Shown here in pieces: positions 1 through 12,896 of a stretch of 64,000 nt of DNA (position 1 is its first letter; the number at the start of each line of letters is the position of its first letter). The stretch lies in NCBI RefSeq assembly GCF_963576675.1, contig NC_088911.1, forward strand, positions 85,217,256 to 85,281,255, given 5' to 3'. This DNA is from Euphorbia lathyris (taxonomy: Eukaryota; Streptophyta; Magnoliopsida; Malpighiales; Euphorbiaceae). The notes under the pieces were generated by a model. It searched no databases. It saw nothing but the letters and a program-made list of their open reading frames with translations, and was not told the origin of the DNA. Position numbers and translations under genes: made by a program.

Positions 1-1180
1 TTAGGCCGGCTCCCCTTGGAGTCAGCTCTACGTCTATTAGATGTAGACATTGAGCACACATTTGACATTGTTTCTCCGGACCCTAAAATCAGTTTTTCTA
101 GTTAAAAGTAATGTTTGGTAAATGCAAAATTGTTTTTCTTACAAGCTGTGAAACTACTTTCAAGAAAAGCTACATTTTGTAGATGTTGAGGAAAGTAGCT
201 ATCGCAACAACTTATCAAGAAAGTTGATATTAATTTTTTTTGGATAAAAATAGCAATAACTTTCAATATAACCTTATATATATTATTTTTTATTTCTTAA
301 CTTTTAGAATTTTTATTGTGTATAAATACTTATCAGTTTTTCGTACAACACTTTTCCCCAGAACATTCATAAACTCCTGAATATAACATATGTTGTAGAT
401 AAGCTTTTTCGTTATTCCATCCATAAGCCTTCGATATTCATGGTCCAAGGAGCCCAATCGGGCTTCTATCTGCGGGTTTAATGCTAGGGTGATCTATACT
501 GACTCTATCAGGTTGTTGGCTTTCATCCATCAGGCCTCGATTCCTAGTTGGCAGAGTTGAAGAAAAAGGAAGTACGGAGGTTGGCTGGATTAGGAAGTTG
601 TTCATCTGAGTCATGACGTAAATCTATTCAATCAGCGCTCACTGCACCAATTGATGTGGGAAATATTAAGATGAGCTTGATGGGTGCACATATTGTATGA
701 GATAAGATATAAAAGTGGTCAAAGAGGGGTCAAAAATTGACGACCCAGTTCTGATGCCTAAAGTGAGAAAAATAATACTGAGGAGTGTGTAAACTTAGGT
801 GAGCAAGTAGAATAAATAAAGTATCTTTTGAGTGTTGGGTACCTTGTATTTATATGAGATCTAGGTTGTGCATCCTAAATGTGAGATGAGGACTACATGA
901 GAGTCTCTTAATGGGAAGGTCAATAATAGTTTCGTTAAGGGCACGTGTAATTCCGCTAATCTCGACATGAGATGTGGGTTGACATGTGCGTGACTTTTAA
1001 GACTCCATTTGACTGCGCTATGTGGCTCTGACAATTATTTTTGTAAATAGACTGTTCTATTGGTCCATATGTATTCGTGATAGTAATGTGATATTGTTAG
1101 ATTCTAGTTTATCAATTCATGTATAAATACTTGCGTATTACAGATATTTTTAATCAATGGAAAATAGAAACACAATTGTT
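1..1180. other. Non-coding flank, probably containing a decayed copia 5' LTR
   Basis: No gene is supported here. The part next to 1180 ends with a possible promoter-like stretch (a TATAAATA at about 1120) immediately before a copia primer-binding site, so at least the last few hundred bases are likely to be the 5' LTR of the copia remnant that follows. No matching second LTR was seen, so the left edge cannot be placed. Confidence 0.35.
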
Positions 1181-1185
1181 TCTTA

Positions 1186-1198
1186 TGGTATTAGAGCT
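1186..1198 (+). promoter_or_regulatory. Copia-type tRNA primer-binding site
   Basis: TGGTATTAGAGCT differs by one base from TGGTATCAGAGC, the usual Ty1/copia primer-binding site complementary to initiator tRNA-Met. It lies between the possible LTR and the gag-like reading frames, as expected for a retrotransposon leader. Confidence 0.6.
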
Positions 1199-1261
1199 CT
1201 TTAGTTCATGGTCCAATTTTCTGCATCCTTTATTTTTCTCTAATTCTTCTTCTTTTCTACA

Positions 1262-2330
1262 ATGTCGTACAAAAGTTACCTACACATTGCTTTGAACACT
1301 AGCGATTCTGGTCCAGGTTCGAAATTGGATGGATGAAGAATTCATTGAACAAAAGTGTCGATTGAAATTGCAATAAGCACACAAATGAGGACAACTCTAA
1401 AAATGACGGAATCAATTTAGGAGGAGATAATTGCAGAGATCAACATGATAATCCAGTTTTGCTGCTTGTTAGTAACCTTTTAAACGAGAAAACTATATTT
1501 CCTTGAAGCGATCTATGATGATTGCGCTAAATGCAAAAAGAAAAGAAGTTTTTATCCTAAAAGATATTGAACATGAGGATATACTACTTCAGATGTGTTT
1601 ATAGAACAGGAAGATGATGATAACATGGTTTTGTCATGGATAATCAGCTCTTTATCTAAAAGTTTAACTAATGTGTTTTTTTTCACATACTACATGGGCT
1701 ATATGGCTTGAATTTGAGACTTGTTATGGATAGAGAAACGATCCTTTCCTCTTTCATCTCAAGAGAGAAATTATCCAGATCTCATAGGGCAACATGTCTA
1801 TTATTGAAATTTTCAAAAAACTGAAATGTCTATGGGTTGAACTAACTACCTTGTGTCCTTTTCCACCCTGCAAGTCACAGGAGTCACAAGTTTAAAGGAG
1901 GAAAACATTGCAGCCATTACAATAAGGATGAACATGACACAGATTCTTGCTTCCATCTCAAAGGTTATCCACCTTAGTATGAGGGACCTAGGCATAACAA
2001 TTCATGATCTAATTCTTCAGAAGGATGCACTAGTCAAACTGTTGCCTAGGCTTACATGACACAAGAGGCCACACCATTGGAGAGTTCAGATTTATATTAT
2101 GAGGATGACTGAACCAAGCAAAATGCACTATATGGTTCAAAAAGAGGTTCAACGCGTTTTACAAGGGAAACAAAATAACACATATCCACATTCAACAACT
2201 ATAAAAGCTTTTACAACCTTTGTATGAGCTTATTCGGGTACACATTCCTCTTTAGTCACTTATTCTTGGATAGTTGACTCAGGGGCAACTCCTCATATGA
2301 GTACTTCTCTTGATTATATGCATGATTCAT
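1262..2330 (+). pseudogene. Ty1/copia gag-protease remnant
   Basis: No long frame survives, but pieces read as copia gag in the correct order. WSRSMMIALNAK-like sequence lies near 1503-1540, a DDMVLSWIISSLSK segment near 1617-1660, WAIWLEFE near 1695, and KKLKCLWVEL near 1815-1840. These are followed by the protease motif SWIVDSGATPHMS near 2262-2305. Stops and frameshifts interrupt every segment and nothing after the protease is recognisable. With the primer-binding site just upstream, this is the 5' half of a dead copia element. It is distinct from the copia pol debris at 60600-62587, which lacks a gag. Confidence 0.65.
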
Positions 2331-2522
2331 ATTGTATATTATGTATCACATTTTTGCAATATGTGAATCAATGAAACTAAGTTTACTCGCAATCATAGTG
2401 GAATTGAGTGGATTTGTATGGAACATAGTGAAATTAAGTGAAATTGGATGAAAATAGTGACATTGAGTGAAAATAGATGAAACATAGTGAAATTGAAATT
2501 ATATTTGCAATCCATATTATAT

Positions 2523-5500
2523 TTAATTCATATTATCCAAAGATTGAGATGCCCTAGAGTTCAAAGAACTTCGTATTTCGCTTGGAGGTCGTGATGTATT
2601 CGATACAGGGAGATAACAATTCACACAATTATGTCCATCAAGTCCACACTTGCTGCATCTTCTAGGAACTACATCTTCACCTTGGGATGATCTTCTATTT
2701 TTACTTCTAGGTTGTCCGATATATGGTCTTCGAGTTACAAGGGGAAGTATTTTCACAGGGTTATCATAGGTCTTCCATTTAGACTGGTGTCCAACTGGAT
2801 ATATAGACTCACCATAAGCCAATTTCAGTGTATCTTTTTTTAATAACTATCGACTCACTGATATGAATTCGTCAACCGAAATTCAGAAGCAACTCTACAC
2901 ACGTGTCTACATGGAAACCCGAATAGTTTCCATTTCCTACATATTGTTGTTGCTTCTAAATCGAAAATTCCACCCTTATTCCGATCGCAAATCTCAAATA
3001 TGTGATTGTTGATTTCCCGAAATGAACAAGTAGCTGCTTTGTGTATGTGCCTTATCATCTTTACTTCAGCCTACTCTATCAAGTGGGATGTACGTCCTCC
3101 TGAAAAAGAAATACATTATGTTACAACATGAGGTTAAAGTGAACAAATAGTATAGACATGGTTAGGTTTGTAACTTGTTGCATTATGTCTCTCATAAAAC
3201 CATTTTTGAAGGGTTGCTTTTATGTACTCCATCAACATTGTGATAGGTAAACGTCTACCATCAACCATGATTATGTTGAATGATTCAGCTATATTTATAG
3301 TCATGATGTTGTAATGGCAAGTAGAAAAGTGTGCACGTGATCATTTTTGGATTTCAGCTTCCTTTGAATATATCACACAATGGGAATGCATTTCACGTAG
3401 TTTTGAGAATGCCTTTTAAAAATTAGAGACGCGATAAGCTTTACCAGCTCGTAAATACTGCTTTTCTATCATCTTAATAGACCGAAATTATGTCTTCACA
3501 TTCATTTTGAGATGTTGACAACAACATCCATGTATCGTATTTGGAAATATCAAATTCATGGTATGATCAATGCCCTTATGTCTGTCTGATATGATGCAAT
3601 ACATTTTATTAACTTGGTTATAAACCAAGTCCATGATTTGTTTGATTCATTCGGTCCAATCCCAAAAACAATGGGATAAATCTGATTATTACCATCTTTA
3701 CAAACCGTAATGTACAATGTACCCGAATATTTACCTTTTAAGAATGCTTCGTCAACACATATAACGGGTCGAATATGTTCTTTGAAATCTCTAAGAGAAG
3801 GACCCATAAACATGAAGAAATACTTAAAGTGATCATCCCCACCAATTTCAATATGGGTAACCGTACCTGGATTAGTACTCTTTAATGTCTCACAATAGTC
3901 TGACAACAATATGTACGACTCTTCCGATGTACCATATTGAGCTTCTAACGCCCAACTTCTTGTTTTCCGAGCTTGCATGTAATATAGGTTAATTGTGCGT
4001 TCTTCCCTAAAATTGAAAATAATGTCCTTAGGCCGATAAACTCTATCATCCTGATCAAGCTTATTTGCTAGTAGTGTGCCTGCAACACGTTTCCCCACTT
4101 GCTTGTGATATGGTAGAATTTGATATCTAGGACAAGTGTGTTGGTCCATCCTATCCATTATTTGAAGCCTAAACATATGAAAATTATGTATCACGATAGC
4201 TCTAGCCCTCCACTTACATACATCATCATGTCTACATTTAACTTCAAGTAAGGACTTGTTGGATCTGTAGACCTTCCATTCATATTTCTCTTAAATTGCA
4301 TGTCTCCCGAGTTCATTTTGTAATTATCTTTTGTTTAAGAATATATCATGCACCTTTAAAAGGATCACCCATGTTGATGCTTTAGATACAATAGGAACCA
4401 TGAGTACATCATGGACCTTTGGAAGCCATCGAAATGGATTAGTCCTCCTTCATTTTCTTTCTTTGTCATCTGTCTCATAGATACTTGATGGGATATGGTC
4501 AGCTCGTGCATTTGTTTCAGTGCCAACTTTATCAATTGGTTGTGCTCAAGTACAAATCTATCTCCAACATCATCATGCTCGACGTTATAAGTACCCCACA
4601 TATCTCCAACATCAGCATGCTCGATGTTATAAGTACCCCATACATCTTCATGTGTTATTTGATCAACAATTGGATCATTACTTGATAAGTTCAACAAATG
4701 GTTTGAACGTGCATTATCTTGCGGAGGGTTACTCGTCTCAATTACAACCCCGCTAAATTTATGCACTGGTGTGTTGTATGTGGACGCTAGCAAGTGTACT
4801 AGGTCATGTGTAGTTTGGTAAAACCAAGTGTCAATTTCCATAGGGATTGAGAGTTAAGTTCAGTGAAAAGTTACCTCAACAGTTACTTCTTAAAAGTTCG
4901 TTATTGTTGATTAATTGTAAGATAAGCATATAAAGTAGCAAAGATGTTAAAGTGTGTGCAACAGATTTGTAGAAGGCACATGCCTAGCACATATCCAAAT
5001 AGGTAATTGTTCGCACAACTATTTCGTTAACATAAGCATATTCATAGTTCATGGTTCAGGTCTCTTTCTCTTAAGTCACTAAGATCCGATGTCCCATTTT
5101 CAAAGATTCTAAGCATACAGATTAACCAAGTATCCTTGCGTTAAGTGCATCCAAGCATTAAGACCCAAAAAGCATTCATAAATGAAACCCTGATATGTGG
5201 TTATTTGCAGGTCCGTCCCTAACAACATATATCAATGAGTGTTTCCACAATGCTAAAACACTGTCGTGCCATCCATTGTTGCTATCACAAAGATTTGATC
5301 ATAATCTAAGCATTTAAGAAACTCATTCACAACCAATCATGGATAAACATGCTTCATTAACAAAACATATATACTTATAATCACCATTTATGACTGACTA
5401 GACCTGCTAAATGAACTACTCACTCATTATAATGAGAGAACATGCTGTTTCAGACAAAATGCTCCCCTAAAGGTGAGAGCTTTAAAGTTTTCTGTAATAA

Positions 5501-6200
5501 CTTTGGTGGCTGAAAGATCCTTTCACCAACCACAAAATTAACTATTTATACAAAGCAAAAGTCTGGCCTAATCAAAAGGGTAAAAAGGTAAACATCTGTT
5601 CATTACAATAAAAAGATCTAATCTTGTCCTTCCAATTTGTGCAAGGTGGACGCTAGCTGGCATCCACATTCTTCTTTCTCTCTCTTCTTGCTTGACCCGC
5701 GTTTAAATCCGAAAACCCATCTTACGGACCCGTTTCTACTGCAATTTGTGCTGTTCTGCCCTTCTTCGTAGTTGTTGAGGAGGAATCCTTAAAAAGCTGT
5801 AATTTCTAGCTGTTCCATCCTTAAAGGGATGCAAACTTGGACTTTGAGTTTTTCATGAATGTTCAGCCTCGCAATCTTGTCCATTTTTCTCGTATCATGC
5901 ATCTATTATCCGACGTATCAAATCAACATATATTGGCATCATATATGTCGGATTCAACGAGCAATAGTCTAGGAAGCATCATACATCATTACGATCTACA
6001 ATAGATACTTTGTTTGAACCATCTTTTACTTGTATGGACATTCATAAATCATATAAGGTTGAATCAACACTTTTAAAAGTGTAAATTCTCTTTGTTAACT
6101 TCTCCAACTTAATTTTTTTTGGAAACGCGAAGCAACTTCAATTCACCACCAACGTATGTCATGGTACTTGTAACTGTTTTTCCACTGGCCATTCCACAAG
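2523..6200 (-). pseudogene. MULE-A: decayed Mutator-like transposase
   Basis: Read on the minus strand, this is a broken relative of the transposase at 22553-25114. The N-terminal TMTYVGGELKLL segment lies near 6109-6165. A linker with a twofold WGTYNxEHxDVGD repeat lies at 4365-4841. The pre-core region (KWRARAIV, then the HTCPRYQILPYHKQVGKRVAG region) and the core segment around VDEAFLKGKYSGTLYI lie at 3556-4200, with GT of the usual VDGTF motif replaced by EA. The SWIM finger (CRKWKLFGFPCRHVC) lies at 2855-3058 and the zinc knuckle (CSKCGLDGHNCVNC) at 2523-2822. Stops and frameshifts separate these pieces, the C-terminal core between about 3060 and 3550 is largely unreadable, and a non-coding insertion splits the N-terminus. 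No terminal repeats were found. Confidence 0.75.
4780..5657. mobile_element. Unclassified non-coding insertion bounded by a 12-bp direct repeat
   Basis: GTGGACGCTAGC occurs at 4780-4791 and again at 5646-5657. The 854 bases between them carry no coding signal and separate the linker exon of MULE-A from its N-terminal exon near 6109-6200. The segment has the look of a non-autonomous insertion, but 12 bp is long for a standard target duplication and I could not identify termini, so the class is open. Confidence 0.35.
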
Positions 6201-7222
6201 ACCAAACAAATAACAATATATATAGACATACTCTACTGACAAGAGCAAAATACATTATCAAATTCCTATAATTTTTTTTTATCATAAATATATAAAAGCT
6301 AGTTCGAAATTGAGTGAAATTCAGTTTCACATTTAGTATGTAATTTTGCATTTGAGGAGATGTGATTCACATGTTATGTTCTGTATCGCATCTTTTAGCA
6401 ATGGATGCGAAATAAGTATTGCATTTTAACAAATGAGATTCTCATTTTGTTGTTTGCGAACATAGATATAGATAGTTCGTTCGTAACCTGACTACATTTT
6501 ACATTAAATGCAAATGATAAAAGAATATTCACAATTTAATAAGGATGTTCATATTTTACAATTTGTGAACATCGAACTTAGAGTGTATATAACTACGTAC
6601 AAATATGTAAAATTGACTTTTATTGACCGGTCTTGTAGAAAGATGTAATAAGCATGGTTATCAAAACCGGACCGGTCAAAGAACCGGAAAAGACAAAGGG
6701 TTAAGGGTTAAAGGTTCAATCGGGGTTTAACCGAGGTTCAACCGGTATTAAAAAAATTATGTAAAAAATAATATTTTATCCATAATTTAACTTATGAAAA
6801 TTATATAAATAAAATTAAAAATATTAAATTTATAAATCCAATCATGAATTAGAAATATAATAAAAATTCAATTTATAAAAAGACTAAAAAATATAAGTTA
6901 CATATTTTTTAAAACTAAATAATTAGTATTATTATTAACATAACATATAAGTATAATAAAATAGTTATTATACAATTTTTTAGAGTTTTAGATTTTATTT
7001 TATGAAATATTTAAATATTAATAAAATAATTAGTATTATTAACATAACATATAAGTATAATAAAATAGTTTTTTTGAATGAAGGTTGGGACGCGAAGGAA
7101 GGCTGGACATCCCAACTAGGTTGGCACCTCCAGCACAGCCAACAACCCTATTATTAATAAAAAAAATGAAAATAATACAGCAGAAGGAGGAGAGGAGAAA
7201 AGAAAAAGAAAAGAGCAAAAAG

Positions 7223-10200
7223 TTACATCACACGAATATGCGGTACATTGCATATGTCATTAAACACCAAGTCCTGACAGAAGTGAGGAGCCGAATGCCA
7301 CCAATAGCTCGAAGTGGCGGACTGCCCATGGCTCGCGAGCCTGTCTGCAACGTGATTCCCTTCTCTGAAAATGTGGCTAGCTTTCCAGTTCATTACCGAC
7401 AGCCTGTGAAGACAAGCTTTCCAATCTCTTCTTATCCTCCAAGGGACTTCATCTTGATTATTATTCAGTAATTGAACAGCATAAACGGAATCTGATTCAA
7501 TCCATAAATTCCGCCAGTTCCTTTCCCACGCAGCTTTGACTGCAAAGATGATTGCCTTAAGCTCGGCAATATATGCTGGAGAGTTTCGGATAGGAAAGGC
7601 GAAGCATCCTAGAGCAAAACCCCTGCAATTCCGAAAAATACCTCCTGCCCCGGCATTACCAGGAATTCCAGACGCTCCATCTGTATTGACCTTTAGCCAG
7701 TTTACCGGCGGAGCAATCCATCTAACCACCACAAAATTTGGATCAGGTGGCGGACGGGTACCAGCAACAGAGGCCGCGCAGCTCTCATTAATCAAAAGAA
7801 GAAGCCTGTACTTTAGCATTTGGATTGAAGGAAGCTCACCGTCGAATATAGAACGATTTCGAGTAAACCATATGAACCAGGTACAAGTTATGACAGCAAA
7901 TATCCAATTCTTTCTCCGACTTCGTCTGACCCGAAGCTCCCGAATCAAGGAGAAGAAATCAGCAAAAGAGGTATTAAGATTGCAGCGGACATTAAAAACA
8001 TCAAAAACCAAATTCCACAGTGCTTTTGCAACATCGCACATAACAAATAAGTGAGCAGCATTTTCATCATTACTTTTGCATAATTCGCAGCGTTGAGCCA
8101 TATGGAAACCATGTTTTTGCAGCAGAGATTGGAGAGGGAGCTTACCGTGGATCAGCTTCCAGCAGGTGGCAGCGCGGCAAGGAGGAACAAAAGAATTCCA
8201 GATGAATTTGCTCCACGCGACCGGCTCACCTTGAAGACGGTGCGAGTAAGCTAGGTGAGCTGTTAGCTTTCCCGAATCAGAAGGCATCCAGATACATAGG
8301 TCATTGCCATCAAAAGCTTCAATTTGTCTGATGTTGGCCTGCACCTGCGCAGGAATGTCAATCAATTCATTCCAATCTCCATTAAGCCTGAAGCTCCGAA
8401 TTGGTTCAAGCAGCTTTGCCTGAGATTTTCTCAGAATACCAATCTGATCCGCAATTGTTGGAACAATCCATCTGTCAGTCCAGAAGTTTAGGGTTGAGTC
8501 TTCTCTAAACCACCAGACCGATTCCTCTCTAATTAATTCAAAGTTGGCTCTTATCGAAGACCAGATTGAGGAATTGGCAATGTATCGTTTAGGTATGCCA
8601 GAACTCTCAAAAAATCGGCATCTGATCAAATTGATGATAAAGCTGCATCCCTGCAACAGATCCCAGTTGAATTTAGCAAGCAAGGCAGTGTTAAAGATTC
8701 TGAAGTCTTTGATACCCAAGCCGCCGTTTGCAATCTGCTGACAACACATTTTCCAGGGAACCATAATAAGCTTTCTTCGGTCTTTGTCCCCCGTCCAAAG
8801 AAAGTTACGGACTGCTCTGTTAACACGAGCAATAAGAAAGGCTGACCATCTGTACAACAGAAAAGAGTGAACTAGTGCACCAGTTAAAGCAGATTTGACC
8901 AGGGTGAGCCTACCTGCAAAGGATAGAGAGTGCCCTTTCCAAAGGTTGAACTTACTGAGAAATTTGTCAATCATAGGGCGCAAAGATCGAGATCTAGGAG
9001 CTCCCTGAAATAGCGGAACACCTAGATAGATTATCGGGAGGCTGGTCTGCGAGATTCCCAGGATGTTAGAGAGTCTGCTTTTACGCACAACAGAAATGTA
9101 ATTGCCAAATAAAGCTTGTGATTTGCTCCAGTTGACAGCCTGCCCAGAGAAGGCTTCATACATGCTAAAAAGGTCTTTAATACACTTCATGTTTTTTTGT
9201 CGAAGCTCTTGCAAAAATCATCATATCATCCGCGTATAGCAGGTGAGAAGGGAAAGCTTCAGTGCAAGTGTAATTCATTGGGTCAAATCTGCCCTCTGCC
9301 ACTAATTTTGAGATCCACCTGCCCAGAAAGTCTTCGGCAAACCCAAACAGAATAGAAGAGAGAGGATCACCCTGTCTGACTCCACAGGAACATCCAAAGA
9401 AACCCTTTATTCCTCCTCCAAGAGCAATTGAAATTCTGGCCGATCTCAGAATTTCCAAAATCCAGTTCCTAAATTGCAGGGAAAATCCAAACGATTCAAG
9501 GACGGCTAAAAGAAAGTTCCAGTCAAGTGTGTCAAAAGCCTTTTTAATATCAATCTTGAGAGCCATATTGCCCCCAAAGCACTTTTTTTTGAGCATGTTG
9601 ATGCCTTCAGAAGCAGCAGCTATACAATGATGGATGCTTCTTCCTGCTATGAAACCAAATTGGTTGTCAGAAATGATCCTGGAGGCAATTGGAGCAAGTC
9701 TGTCCGCTAAAATTTTCGATATGATCTTGTAGCTGAAGTTTCCCATAGCTATCGGGCGAAATTGATGAATTTCATTGGCGCCTTCAACTTTGGGGATCAG
9801 AGCAATAATGCTTGAATTCAATCTAGGCAACATGTATCCCGAATCAAAGAAACTGAAAACCATTTGACAGACATCATAGCAAACAATATCCCAGTAATGC
9901 TGATAGAAGGTACCTCCAAACCCGTCAGGCCCAGGTGAGCTGTCTTTGTTCATGCTAAACACAGTGTTGCGGATTTCTTCGCATGAGGGTCTCTGTGTTA
10001 AGCTAACATCATCAGTAGCAGTGACGCATTGAGGGATGACCTCTCTCACTAAATCATAATTAATGTGTCTCACTCTGCCAGTGAAAAGAGAAGCATAATA
10101 GTCGACAACGTGCTGGGCAACCACATTTTCATCACTAACAATAGTGTTATCAATAAGAATGCTGTCAAGGGAGGACTGATCCTTACGGATTTTGGCTGAG

Positions 10201-11282
10201 CGATGGAAGAATGAAGAGTTCCTGTCCCCGGCGGCAAGCCATTTTTCCCTGCTCTTATCCCTGTATAAGAGTTCTTGTCTATACAGCTGTAGATTAAGAT
10301 CACGCTGTGCAACAAGCTCTTCATCAAACCGCTCATCATTGAGACCCTCTCTGGATATAGTTCCTTGAATTTCCTCTAGCCTTGTCAGGGCCGCGGCAAT
10401 ATTGCTATCGACACATCCAAAAACTTCTTTATTCCAAGTTCGGATCTTGTGCCTGAGAGTTTTGAGTTTGTGACATAACAGCTGAGCTGGTGGGAGAGAA
10501 ACGTTGCAGGAGGACTAGTGATCAGCCACAAGATTGTGCAGGGAATCATGTGTAGTCCACATGGAAAGAAAGCGAAACCTACTTCTCTTGGCACTCCCAT
10601 TAGCACAAGAGAGGACAATCGGACAGTGATCAGACTTGTTCCGAGGGAGAACCGAGCAAGATAACTTATCCCAGCAGTCCATGAAATTATCATTAACCAG
10701 TGCTCTATCAAGCTTGCATTCAACATGGTCATTGCCCCGTCTTCCATTCGACCAAGTATAATAGAGACCAGAGCTTTCAACCTCATGCAGACCCCCAATA
10801 TTGATGAAATTTCTAAACTCTCGACAGCTGCTCTCAGATGGGCTCCTTCCCGTTTTCTCGTGAGCTCCGGTAATGGCATTAAAATCTCCTAAGACTATCC
10901 GGTTTTCACAATCTGAATTTTCAAGGATCGAATTCCATAGCAGCCTTCTCCTGCTAGCAATATTATCTCCATAAACAAAAGTAATTTGGTAATCATTAAG
11001 ATTCAGACTGTACCTGATAGTGATGTGTTGATCATGTCTGATCACAGTGGAGCATCGAGTACTGATACCAATTTTGCAGAACACCCAGATAGAGTTATTG
11101 CAGTTGTGATCAATGCGTTGCATTCCAATTGAGATCCAGAAACTAGAATGAATTCTGTCAAATTCAACCATAGGCTCAGCCAAGCACAAAAAATCAGGAT
11201 GATTGGTTCTACAAAGCAATTTAAGAGCTCTCTGCGTTCCGTCATTCAATATTCCCCTGCAGTTCCAGAATAAAAGATTCAT
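7223..11282 (-). pseudogene. LINE ORF2: endonuclease-reverse transcriptase-RNase H, two lesions
   Basis: Domains appear in order. The apurinic-type endonuclease (WNCRG at the start, GDFNA, SDHCPI) ends near 10515. The reverse transcriptase spans about 9180-10130, with the YADD active-site box near 9225. A zf-RVT segment (CELCKSNDENAAHLFVMC) lies near 8040-8100. The C-terminal RNase H (NTDGA, AELKA, ESDS, HVADRLA) lies at 7300-7720. Only two defects are seen. One is a TAG at 10515-10517 in the linker after the endonuclease; the frame continues openly on both sides. The other is a 1-bp length change in the A run at 9191-9197, just after the YADD box, which moves the reading frame. The start was placed at the Met preceding the endonuclease; an in-frame Met at 11354 is also possible. 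Confidence 0.85.
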
Positions 11283-11455
11283 ATGGATTTTGTGTAGGGA
11301 TGAGTACGAGAGTCCTTGGTGGTTCTCTTTGGTTTCCTGCGGGATGTTATCCAATCGCTTCCTTCGGCAGCAAATTCATTGGTTGTGCAAATTTCTCTGT
11401 TATTTGTTCTAAGCATGTGTTGAGTCCATTCATGAGATTCAGATAAGAAGTTTAC

Positions 11456-12592
11456 CTATTTAGGAATTCCCTCAGGCAAGTGAATCTCAACATTTGAACC
11501 AGCCGCAGGCCCTCTTTCATCTTCGCTGTAATCTCCCCACGCATCTTTCCCGCCCGGTTCTGTGATTTGCTCATCTGTCATAGTATTATGCAGCACCATC
11601 TGCAGCAATTTGTCATTTCTGTCTGAACCTGCCTCTTCATCCTCCTTATGCAAAGTAGTAGACGGCTCAGATTGCATAGCAGCAGCTTCCACTTGAGATC
11701 TTCGCCAAACCATTTTATTAGTTTTGGCATGCGTATCCTTTTTAGCCTGCGAGTTGGTATTCCTTCGGCAATCCGAAGATGAATGTCCTACAGAGGAACA
11801 AGTTCCACACAATGATGGTAAATTTTCATATTCGAGGAAGACCCATTGCTTCTGATTATCAGTATCAATTCTCAGCCTATCCTGAATCTCCAAAGATAGC
11901 TCAACATCAATTAAGACTCTAGCATAGTGCCCAAATTCCCCATTGACTGTGTTTTTATCGAATCTAATCGGAACGCCAACAGCTCTAGCAATGCTAGCAA
12001 TGATTCTGGTATCCCAGAATTCCCACGGCAAATTATAAAATCTTACCCAAACTTGTGCAGACGTGGATTTGTGAAGGTCCGGATTGAAGCCTGGATTCCA
12101 GGGTGAGAATCTGATGATTCCAGGTTTCAGAGAGATCGCCCCTTGACTCCAAATATCCTGAAGAGCTCTTTCATCTGGCATAACAATTTGATAAAATCCC
12201 TTGCCCAGAGATATTAATTTCCAGTCCATACTTCGCTTCCAAACCTGATTCAACCTCTGCTTAAGATCAACGTGCTTCCAGGGTTTCTCCCCCTTGTTTA
12301 GCGAAACCCGTCCAATGATGGAGTGCTGAACCTCTTTGATGCGTTCTTCATATAGTTTCTGCGAAATTTTGATCGATTTGAAGCCTCCCTCTTCTGTAAC
12401 CATAGTCGGAGAGGAGTTGGGAGCAGCCAACATCGACGATGAAATTGCCGTTGAGGAGATGGAGTTCTTGACCATATCCGCAAAGGAAACAGCAGCAGAC
12501 TTCCCAGTATCAGATTTAGCAGACATAGCGTAGGACTTTCTGTCAAATAAGTGCGCGATAGCGAACGCCGATTCAACTCCGGCGGCCGACAT
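11456..12592 (-). CDS. LINE ORF1: DUF4283 / zinc-knuckle RNA-binding protein
   Basis: An intact 378-aa ORF1. The middle third reads as the plant LINE DUF4283 region (for example VWVRFYNLPWEFWD near residue 190), followed by a CCHC knuckle CGTCSSVGHSSSDC near residue 265. In this family ORF1 coats the retrotransposon RNA. The C-terminal tail is acidic and low-complexity. The start is the first Met after the short 5' leader. It lies immediately upstream of ORF2, as in other plant L1 elements. No disabling change is visible. Confidence 0.8.
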   Translation of the reverse strand: MSAAGVESAFAIAHLFDRKSYAMSAKSDTGKSAAVSFADMVKNSISSTAISSSMLAAPNSSPTMVTEEGGFKSIKISQKLYEERIKEVQHSIIGRVSLNKGEKPWKHVDLKQRLNQVWKRSMDWKLISLGKGFYQIVMPDERALQDIWSQGAISLKPGIIRFSPWNPGFNPDLHKSTSAQVWVRFYNLPWEFWDTRIIASIARAVGVPIRFDKNTVNGEFGHYARVLIDVELSLEIQDRLRIDTDNQKQWVFLEYENLPSLCGTCSSVGHSSSDCRRNTNSQAKKDTHAKTNKMVWRRSQVEAAAMQSEPSTTLHKEDEEAGSDRNDKLLQMVLHNTMTDEQITEPGGKDAWGDYSEDERGPAAGSNVEIHLPEGIPK

Positions 12593-12842
12593 GGTGGAGG
12601 TCGGAATCGCACTAGGTCATCTATCCTATGTTATTTCTCAGTTATTATACAATTTTTTAGAGTTTTAGATTTTATTTTATGAAATATTAATAAAATATTA
12701 TGAGTATTGAAATACTAAAATAATGTTTGTATAATATTTATAGAAATATAAAAAATAATAATAAATAAATAATATTTTAAATATTTACTTTTTATAATGA
12801 TTATATATATCTATATTGTTAAGATTAAACACAAGTTAATAA

Positions 12843-12896
12843 GTGGTCTAGTGGTTAATCAGTCATTTCTTATTTAAAGGTCTTATGTTCGAATCC
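12843..12896 (+). other. tRNA-like A/B-box segment inside the AT-rich element
   Basis: GTGGTCTAGTGGTTA (12843-12857) resembles a pol III A box and GTTCGAATCC (12887-12896) is a close match to a B box at suitable spacing. The sequence does not fold as a complete tRNA: no acceptor stem pairs. It is better read as a SINE-like promoter remnant carried by the surrounding element. Confidence 0.4.

Larger units (their letters stand above)
7073..12632 (-). mobile_element. Nearly full-length L1-type LINE
   Basis: This is a plant L1-clade non-LTR retrotransposon on the minus strand. It has a short 5' leader (about 40 nt), ORF1, ORF2 and a 3' end closing in a short A run (the T run at 7072-7077 on the plus strand). 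It sits between AATAGTT on the left and AGTTATTATAC on the right, so the target duplication can be no more than about 4 bp (AGTT). The 5' end looks complete because ORF1 starts at its natural Met. Damage is limited to one nonsense codon and one 1-bp frameshift in ORF2, which implies a relatively recent insertion. Confidence 0.85.

Noticed and set aside
7536..8054. Plus-strand 172-codon frame
   Set aside because: Lies opposite the LINE RNase H and zf-RVT domains, which have clear motifs on the minus strand.
12843..12896. tRNA gene
   Set aside because: A-box and B-box words are present but no acceptor or anticodon stem pairs. It is a tRNA-like promoter remnant within a repeat.
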